DNA from: Schistosoma haematobium
Lineage: Eukaryota > Platyhelminthes > Trematoda > Strigeidida > Schistosomatidae
Assembly (NCBI RefSeq): GCF_000699445.3
Contig: NC_067202.1
Coordinates: 12,615,924 to 12,679,923 of the forward strand
Reading direction: 5' to 3'
DNA length: 64,000 nt
In this document: positions 56,061 through 64,000 of the stretch, piece by piece
How positions within the stretch are numbered: the first letter of the stretch is position 1
How the letters are laid out: every line of letters begins with the position of its first letter
Notes under the pieces: generated by a model
Database searches by the model: none
What the model saw: only the letters and a program-made list of their open reading frames with translations
What the model was told of the DNA's origin: nothing
Program-made: the position numbers and the translations under genes

Positions 56061-57514
56061 ATAAAACAATACAAAACGGGTAGCTTTCGTAGTCTTTCAA
56101 AAATACATGATTTATAATAATTAATTCAGTTTTGATAAAACAGTTTGCATGTATATGTTTTAGACAACATTTCTGTGGTACGACAAATAGAAGTGAACTT
56201 AGTTTTTGTTATGAATGGGTAAATTATTGAAAATCATGAAGCACTGACTAGTTGCATCATCATAAATGAACATTTATTAGCAGCACATACTCGTGACTAT
56301 ATACGGACTCTGAAGCTGCTGGGGTCGAATTTAATGGTACTCTATAGTTCTGTTACCTTAATTAAAGAGAAAGTCTACAACTTTTCAAGAGAAGATGTTA
56401 GGTTGAGTGAGTATAGACATGTCACGTTTTCACATGGTCAAACAACTGGTGAGAAATTACAAGAGAGGTAAACTATCAGATGAAGTAAATTATGTGCCTA
56501 CATGACCTAGTTTGCATCAAAGTAAAACATATTACAATAGGATTAGATAAGTAAACCTTCCTGTTCATTTCAGTTTTCTTATCTGTACACTGAGTTTGAT
56601 AAAACGTAGGAAATATGTGTCATAATTAAATCGGACCACAGAACACAACAGTCACAACTTCAAACAATTAACTATAAACATACTACTACTACTATTACTA
56701 CTACCGAGGTGAGATTAAAACAGATAAATTACATTTAAGTTAGTTATCAAATTGTGAATGGAGCATGAAATGGTGATTATGTCAAATATTCGAAGAGAGA
56801 TTAACTTTAACATATAAAATCAATCAATTGGCCAAGGAGAATACCAATTTGATTGGAACTTGGAGAAACATAGGTATCAATCTTTTAAAGGAACAAATTG
56901 TTTAGCAGTAATATGTAAGAAAACAACTTACCTTCTCAATCAAACAGAAGAATTATTAACAAATGAATTGGTTTGTTTTCGGAAAGGAAACAAAAATAAA
57001 CTTCAGTTACACTAAAACTTTGTAAATTCACCACTTATGTGTCTGGAAAAACCATTATTTGTAGCTCTTCTAGGGTTATTGCAAGTGATATTACGTCCTT
57101 GGTTTCTCTAACCGGAGTGTACCTGGGTTCGAACTTGGGAGTTAGCGGCTAAAAGTCTAAGGCCTTAACCATTGAACACTTGCTCCACAATATAAGAACT
57201 AGATATATTTTTTCAGTTTAAAACGAATAGACTTGGGGAGAAAATTAACACACATTCTAAGTAAATAGAAGTTGATAAAAAAGAAGTATTTGTGATTTCA
57301 ATATAGATAGAAGTGCATTGGTATTGTAGAACAGTGTGGTTTATTTGTTAGAGTACCTGACTTTTAGGGAAAAGCAGCAGTAAGTAGTGGATTACAATAT
57401 TGTCCCTTCATAGATAATCTTCTCAAATCTCTAGATTCTCTCAATAATTAAATATTTCAGTAAATTTTAAAAGGTCAAACTTGTTTCAACTTATTAGTAC
57501 TGTATGCTGACTGG

Positions 57515-57670
57515 AGTGGAGCGGTGACCTAGTAGTTAAGGGGATCGACTCTCAGCCGCCATGCCCACACATCCAGGTTCGGGCCCTCTCACCTACTTTA
57601 GTATGGGCAACTGGGATAGCAGTATCACTAGTCCCTCACTCTTAGAGAGTGGGTCATACTCAAGTACCTG
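57515..57670 (+). mobile_element. Family D tRNA-headed SINE
   Basis: A box GTGACCTAGTAGTTAAGG, B box AGGTTCGGGCC, then a tail with TAGTCCCTCACTCTTAGAGA. No hammerhead core was seen. Confidence 0.5.
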
Positions 57671-58185
57671 GGGAATGAGTTAAATTTAAATCTAAAACGT
57701 TAATTGGATTATGTAATCTTACATATTTTATAAGGGGTATATCAGCTACACCAACCAAACTATAACAATCAATGAATATGCCAACAGAAAATTCTGTTTA
57801 GTCTAGGCTTAGCGCCAGCTGGTACTCATCTCAGTAAGCTGTAACTGTGATTTTGAGGGAACCAATGCTTCTTATAGGAGTCGAAATCAAGTAACTCAGT
57901 TTCACAGTCTAAAACGCAGGGACTGACTTCTTGTACGATTAACATGTTTGCAGTTGATTGACGACCGAATATTGACTAACATTAGATATCGATATTGTAT
58001 TCTATACATGATAGATGAATAAATACCGACTAGTATTCAAGAACTAGGCGTGGATACAGCGCTTTGATTGAACCAAAATGAGAGATAATTGCTTGACTAC
58101 GAGGATGTCTTTATAAAATTACCATTCAAGCAAACTGCTTCATGAGTATACCTACATCCATGTTTGTTATTTACAATGCACTGCC

Positions 58186-58702
58186 CCCAAATGACCTGGT
58201 ACGGCCGAGAGTAGGGAGAGTTACCTTTCCCTGTCGAAATGCTCTCAAGTGGCCATGTGCATACAACCATTACCGAGGAAGTCCTACTCATTGCCTTCTC
58301 ATAGCGTGGGTGTTGTTTATGCGATTGAGAGAACGAAAAGCGAACGTCCGGCGCCTTAATCGGGTTGGTGGACATGGGGAGTTCACCTAGGGGGGTTGGA
58401 AAACCCTCATTCCAAACCAATGGTGCACATGGGCTCCAGTATCCTGAGGAAATAAATGGCGTATGAACCAATTGTTGGTCACTGACTACCATGAGACTGC
58501 ATCGCCTTACGATGCTCCATTACCTTGTGGATCAGACCTTCATGTCGAAGGCTTCGGGTGTTGCCCCCTAAGAAAACTACCTGCTTCGGTTTGGGCACCC
58601 GGGCAGTATCATAGCCCTCACAAATATCAAGTGAGATCTGTGTGGCGCATATGTATTTGATGCCTCCTTGTACCAATATCTGTGTTAATTAAATAAATAA
58701 AT
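58186..58702 (+). mobile_element. Family F retroposon, second copy
   Basis: Same order of blocks as 6192-6675, with an extra segment near 58360-58410 that the first copy lacks. Ends in a short AAAT tail. Confidence 0.7.
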
Positions 58703-58744
58703 GCATTATGAATATTAAATAGTTCAATAGTTTAATAATCTCCG

Positions 58745-58870
58745 TGTTGGGGCTGGGATACTGTCCAGGAACCCAAATCGAAGTAGGTGGTGTTCTTTGC
58801 AGCCACCTCCCGAACCCTTGGCCTAGAGGTCTAATCCACAAGTCAGTGGAGCAACGTTAGGAGATGCAGT
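58745..58870 (-). mobile_element. Family D tRNA-headed SINE, minus-strand copy
   Basis: The minus strand has a head with AGACCTCTAGGCCAAGG, a B box remnant GGGTTCGGGAGG, then TACTTCGATTTGGG. Similar minus-strand pieces lie at 50925-51045, 57095-57190 and about 42165-42240. Confidence 0.45.
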
Positions 58871-58879
58871 CTCATGGTG

Positions 58880-59185
58880 AACATCAATAAACTCATAGGC
58901 CATTTGTTGTATCAGGATCCTGGAGTTCATGTGCACTATTCGTTTGGGATCGGGTTTTACAACTTTCGTAGGTGGATCCTCCATATCCACCAACCCGGTT
59001 ACAGTGCCTGATATTCATTTTTTTCCTCTCAATTTCATAAACAACACCCCCACCGCGAGAAGGCATTGAGTAAGACTTCCCTGGCATTGACTTTATACGC
59101 GTGGCCGTGTAAGAGCATTTCGAGAGAGAGAGAGAGAGCACCGACTCTCAACATCGTTAGCCGCACTAGGGCATTTGGGGACACT
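58880..59185 (-). mobile_element. Family F retroposon, inverted and 3'-truncated copy
   Basis: Read on the minus strand it starts AAATGCCCTAGTGCGGC and follows the 58186 copy through the segment with a GGTTGGTGGATATGGAGG-like block to the ACTCCAGGATCCTG block. A GA repeat sits inside it (about 59121-59138). Confidence 0.6.
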
Positions 59186-59189
59186 CTTT

Positions 59190-60480
59190 CTGTCTCTCTT
59201 ATTGGTCTCAAACGCTTTGTAAGATAAGATTGAAGCATTGACTTGGACAAATGTTATAAACTGGATTTTATGAACAAAAAGGAACACTGGGATAACTACG
59301 ACATTACCTGTACTTCGATTATTGATTTCATAATGGTTAGATAGTGACTATTATTGAGAAACTTAATTACTCACAAAATCAGACTTATTAAGCATGATAA
59401 TGTTCAGGAAACTCCTTCTACAATAATCACTGATGAAGTTGTAAACTATGCAGCAATCTTATTCATCTACAAAAAATGTCCCATTCTAAGAGTACATTAT
59501 ACATATGACATTATCAATCACAATTTCCAATAATTAGACTTTATATTAATCAACCAACAATATAAACTAAAAACGGAAAGTAAAGAGAGAATGAGAGAGA
59601 GGGAGGGAGGGATGGAGATGAGGGTTTGTTCCATATCATCCAATTTTATCCAATTGTTAAGTAGTTTCTATTTATTTATTATTTATGTCATTCAGAATTG
59701 TAAAATAGATTTCTTCAACATTTATCATTCCATACTTTAAACAAATAAAGTATCATTTGTACTTCTAACTAAAATGATATAATAAGTGATCGACGGGTTG
59801 AGACGATATATATATATATATATGTTCAACACACACACACACACATACACATATTTCGATACACAATCAACCAATGAACTAACTAAAAAGATTAAAAGGA
59901 AGTAACAAGTTAAAGTGTCAATAAAATCTATGTATTAATCAAAGACTAATAAGTTGGAGAAAACAAAAAAACAAACTTAGAACAAGTCACATTATTCACA
60001 ATCAATTCAAAAGTAATCTCGTTATAGATATATACTGTCCTCCTTTAGGGATATGCTTATTTATGCTTACTTATTCAATTAAAGATTAAATGAATGAAAC
60101 AATAAGTTACAAGCAAATTGGAACTCGGATAATATTTCTATTCATTGAAGTCGCTCCACACCATTCTCTCATAGAAAGATTACATTATCAAGACAAATGA
60201 CAAAGTTATAGAAATGGTAACATTATCCCCCTTTTCTAACCAGTGTCTTCAGTTATAGGAGAGGGGAAGAATCGTTTAAAACGATAGTTATTTAAGGAAA
60301 ACAAATTACTATTAACACAACCCTAGCACAATCAATAGCACGATTTCGCGTTTGGACCTCAGGGTGTTGTTTTTAGTCTTAACAGTCCGATATACTTTAT
60401 TGACATAGTAGAACATAAAGGAACAAATGCTTTTAACCAATATGCTTCGACTAGGTCTTTATGTCAGACAAGCTCAAACA
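59190..60480. other. Upstream region, nothing recognised
   Basis: AT-rich, with GA and TA/CA tracts at 59580-59615 and 59807-59845. No coding or family match. Confidence 0.4.
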
Positions 60481-60499
60481 CTATGTCAAGATGGCAAGA

Positions 60500-60785
60500 T
60501 GGCGTTTGGAGGTAGTCAACAGGAAACCTTGGAGCCGGGTTTCGTGCTACTTTGGACTCGTCAGCAAGGTGTACCTATAGTCTTGAGGGAACTGGTGTTC
60601 CCTGACGGATTCGACCCCATGTAACCCAGCTTCAAAGTCAGAGACGTTACCACCGAGCATTCTGAGCCGCGACTGACCTCCTGTAAGACTGAGATGTAAT
60701 CACAATTGAATGATCACTGAGTGGTGATCCATGTCATGTATGTCTGATCCTTCTTAGTGTAGATCGAATCTTATCGATGTCACTT
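60500..60785 (-). mobile_element. Family C hammerhead SINE, minus-strand unit
   Basis: The minus strand reads from the GATAAGATTCGATC block through the head (with ATGGGGTCGAATCCGTC) and ribozyme to CTACCTCCAAACGCC. The ribozyme at 60576-60520 keeps CTGACGA, GAAA and a perfect ACCTTG/CAAGGT stem I; stem II (GTCC/GCAC) and stem III (ACCCGGCT) have one mismatch each. Confidence 0.75.
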
Positions 60786-61199
60786 ACGGTCACGGATGAT
60801 TAAACAGAAGAATGTTTCAAATTTATTCCTTTCTAAAAGAACAAAGTCCCTTTAATGCTTAGATTTAGAAGAATTCAAGAAATCTAAAAAGCAGTAATCA
60901 AGTGATTATCAAATATTCAGGTAACAGATTTATCAATTACAAGCTACAAAAGGAAAAGGAATAAAACTTTTCATGAGAAGAAAGTGACATCTGCATCAAA
61001 TATCAGAAAAATTTGTTACTATTTTTTTTATTAGAAAAATGATACAGTCTAACAAAACTTATGTCATTTAAATGAGATCATGTTTCGGAATGAAAAATGG
61101 AATGAAAATGTGCTTACAATTATATGACAATATAATAATTCAGAACAACTATCAATCAATATGAAAGTCATAAGCTTCAATACGAACGTCAATACACTT

Positions 61200-61597
61200 C
61201 GACTGTACACAACTGAAACTTCAAGAGGTGACACAACCATCATTAAAAAGATACAAGTATTTATAAACAATTGTCTACACAAGATATTCAATATCCGTTG
61301 ACCGGATATCATTAGTAACATCCTACTATAGGAGAGAACAAATCAGCGTTCATCTGAAGAGGAAATTAGGAAAAGATGTTGGAAGTGGATAGGACACATA
61401 TTCCGGGAATCATCAAATTACATCACGAGGCAAGCGCTTACCTGAAATCCTGAAGGGAACACAATACAATGACAATTGGAAGCAGATGTGAAAAGGATGA
61501 ATAGCAACTAGAAAACACTGGACAGAGTTGAATAGCGAATGCTGGTACGCGGCTTATCCTCCTTCATCAGAGGTAATAGACGTATGTAAGTAAGTAT
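61200..61597 (+). mobile_element. RTE LINE, 5'-truncated 3' end
   Basis: Third copy of the LINE 3' end. It can be read from a KKIQVFINNCL-like segment, through the RWP-type motif and the [14 protein letters not shown] motif, to a GTAAGTAAG tail at 61583-61597. The frame is interrupted. It lies upstream of the EF-hand gene. Confidence 0.75.
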
Positions 61598-62420
61598 AAT
61601 AACTAGTAATATACACACATATGCATGTATAGATCAGATGACTGTATACTTTGCCTTCTATAGTTATCATCATTCACTAATCTTGATTGAACAATGTCTA
61701 AAGAAAACTCTGTCTAACAATCAATATTTCATGGAACGAATGCTTTTTATAAGACTTGAACTCTCTGTTAACCAACTTCACATCCTGAATACCAATGACA
61801 TGTTTGGACCTATAGAACTTAACTCAGAGTATAAAGCTAAATGACACGGTTTCAAATCAATTCAGTTGATGAAAGTCAACTAGAATGAAATAAATTCTAA
61901 ACTTCATTAAACATATATACACGTATGCTTTCATTTATTATTTATTTCTTTAATTCTACAATATATAAATTTTGTCATTAGAAAACTTTTAGAGAGAGTG
62001 AGTGAGTGAGTGAGTAAATGAGAGAGAAGACAATATATTTAACTATTTGACTGTATACAGCTTGTACACTTCTCGCCAATCCAATTTTATGGACATATGA
62101 TATTCACGTGTATCTATATTGATGAACATACGGAATCACTGTTATTATTATTATTATTATTACGCTTATATCCTTATTAATTTTGATTATTTCACTAAGA
62201 ATATTAATCTCTATAATCCTATAGGGCAAGTGTTTTGTGATATTAGTTATCTAACTTACTTTTAGTCAATCCCAACTAACTAACTCGTTAGGTAGTTAGT
62301 TAATCGTGCGAGAAAACAAATGACAAATACAATATAAATATGCGTTTGTTGGGATTGTTTTTGGATAGTTTACATAACACTTTTTTCATAAGGGAGAACT
62401 TAGGTAAAATAAACATGGAG

Positions 62421-62448
62421 TAATAATAATAATAATAATAATAATAAT
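62421..62448. repeat. AAT trinucleotide repeat
   Basis: About nine units. An ATT run at 62143-62161 and an ATTC run at 62601-62623 lie nearby. Confidence 0.9.
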
Positions 62449-63295
62449 GGTAATGATAGTAACAATAAGGATAAATAGTCAAGATGATAAAAACAAACAA
62501 CAGAACGTTAAGGAGACTAATTTTTCTCTTCTTTTTTATTATTTAGATAGATTAGTTCATTTGTTTTTGTTAAAGGATTGAAGTGAAGAAAACTGTTATT
62601 TTCATTCATTCATTCATTCATTCACTCGCACACTCACTCATCCGTTCATTCATTTATTCAGTTGTTTATTTCTGTATTTTTTCGTAAGGAAAAGAAAAAG
62701 AACGTCAAAATTATTGAAGGGTTCAATAATGATTCAGATGGAAGTAATTGAATGAACATGAGAAAAAAAAAGAAAACGAGAGGAGAGGAGAAAAGGAACT
62801 AGCGCATAACTTGGTGCTTGAGTGCTTCCGTTTTTCCTTTTTGGTTGTTGTTGTTGTTGTTGTGTAAAAGTCAAATGATAGAGAACAAACAAAAGAAAGT
62901 TTTAAGAAATATTAGATCAATATATGTTTCTATTGAACTGAACATAAAAGTTGCTGAAAGTCTAATTATGTATGTATGTGTGTGTGTGCATATATATCTA
63001 TGTGTGAAGAGGGGCAATGAAAATTTAAATACTAATGTATACATACATATACATGAATTTAGTATCCCTAGTGAAATTTAATACACTCATGCTTTCATTA
63101 TCGTTTAAGACATGTCAGATGGATGTAACTATGTATCCGAGTGGATATATACCGACAGAAATTGTTTAATTTCGGTTTCTAATATTAATATCTTAAACAT
63201 AATTCAAATATTAACATAATGATAGTCATATGTTTTTTTTCCATTTCCGATGAATAGGAGTCCAAAATAATATGAAACAAGCAGAATAAAAGATT

Positions 63296-63441
63296 TTGAT
63301 TGAAATCATGAACTGATTGATGTTAGACCACCATTGGAAACATGGAAGCACTGGATGGCTGTTTCGTCCTATTGTAGGATTCCTCAGCTTCCAGGTTTTC
63401 AATGGTGGTCTAACATCAATCGGTTCATGATTTCAATCAAA
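63296..63441. mobile_element. Mini foldback of the family A variant
   Basis: Arms 63296-63335 and 63401-63441 are near-perfect inverted repeats. The centre has most of an inverted ribozyme (CTGAGGA to CAGTGC on the minus strand) without the 5' half of stem I. Same design as 40747-40887 but a different subfamily. Confidence 0.7.
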
Positions 63442-64000
63442 GGCTTAACAATCTCCACAACCAACAAAATGAGAATAAAAGATGTTATATTTACAATTAG
63501 TAAATCAATAATAAATCCAATTTTAAAAAAACACAACATGAATAACCTTGTTGAATGTGATGCAATTGCCGACCAATAGTATTAGAAGACGGTTGTACAA
63601 AATTACGAGATGACATATATGAACCAGAGCATATCAACTCAATAGTTTAAAAGTTAAGCGCTTACCGTATAACCAAAAAAAATCAAGGGTTTAATCCCCT
63701 TATGTGAATAAGTACTCCCACTGAAGAGTACCATGCTAGGATGGAAAATCTGTGCCATGAATCTCAGTTTTTAATGTTTATCTAGCCAAAAGTCGGTTGT
63801 AAACCGTTAAATTATTTTTGTTATAAAATGCCAACAAATAAATTTTCAAGTCTACTAGGATGTATCATATTAATTTGAGGTAGACAATGGTAAAGTGTGA
63901 ATAATACTTTTGTTCAGATCTCAATGTACTACACTCGTTGTAAGCATAATACTATGAACACCTATTCAGTAAGTACACTTCTCATACAATGAAATATTGA

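Overview
The window is AT-rich, intron-rich animal DNA crowded with decayed retroelements. It looks like a blood fluke (genus Schistosoma). The reasons are a Sm-alpha-type tRNA-headed SINE with the schistosome hammerhead ribozyme core, an RTE-clade LINE, Penelope-like elements (RT and GIY-YIG fragments), and many tRNA-headed SINE copies. I cannot resolve the species.

One host gene can be rebuilt. On the minus strand, five small exons at 54555-54591, 40949-41092, 16792-16895, 8891-9038 and 5853-5914 join in phase, all with AG/GT borders. They encode a 164-residue protein with four complete EF-hand loops, which is a calmodulin-like calcium sensor with a short lysine-rich tail. The gene spans 48.7 kb for 495 coding bases, and its introns (about 13.5, 24.1, 7.8 and 3.0 kb) hold most of the repeats. 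Bases 1-5852 lie downstream of it and 54592-64000 upstream. No other complete gene was found. A 177-base exon-like stretch at 11725-11901 on the plus strand is unexplained.

The repeats fall into families. The RTE LINE has a long broken copy at 1-1950 and two 3' ends near 29.7 and 61.6 kb, all ending in GTAA repeats. Penelope-like remnants lie at 8.1, 23.3, 30.1, 33.3, 35.8, 37.8 and 56.0 kb. Three SINE families (called A, B and C here) each have a tRNA-like head with A and B boxes followed by a hammerhead ribozyme. B is the Sm-alpha type. Family D has a tRNA-like head with no ribozyme seen. Families E, F and G are other interspersed repeats.

The most striking observation is the hammerhead system. 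The three families share the catalytic core but use different, internally complementary stems, so the fold is supported by covariation. Many family A copies, and some B and C copies, are foldbacks in which an inverted copy of the 3' part sits at the 5' end. Several carry 10-17 bp target site duplications. The best, at 27376-27880, has 173-base arms with about three mismatches, an intact ribozyme in each arm, and a 13-bp duplication. Because Penelope-like elements occur in the same window, mobilisation of these ribozyme SINEs by Penelope-type machinery is a reasonable but untested idea.
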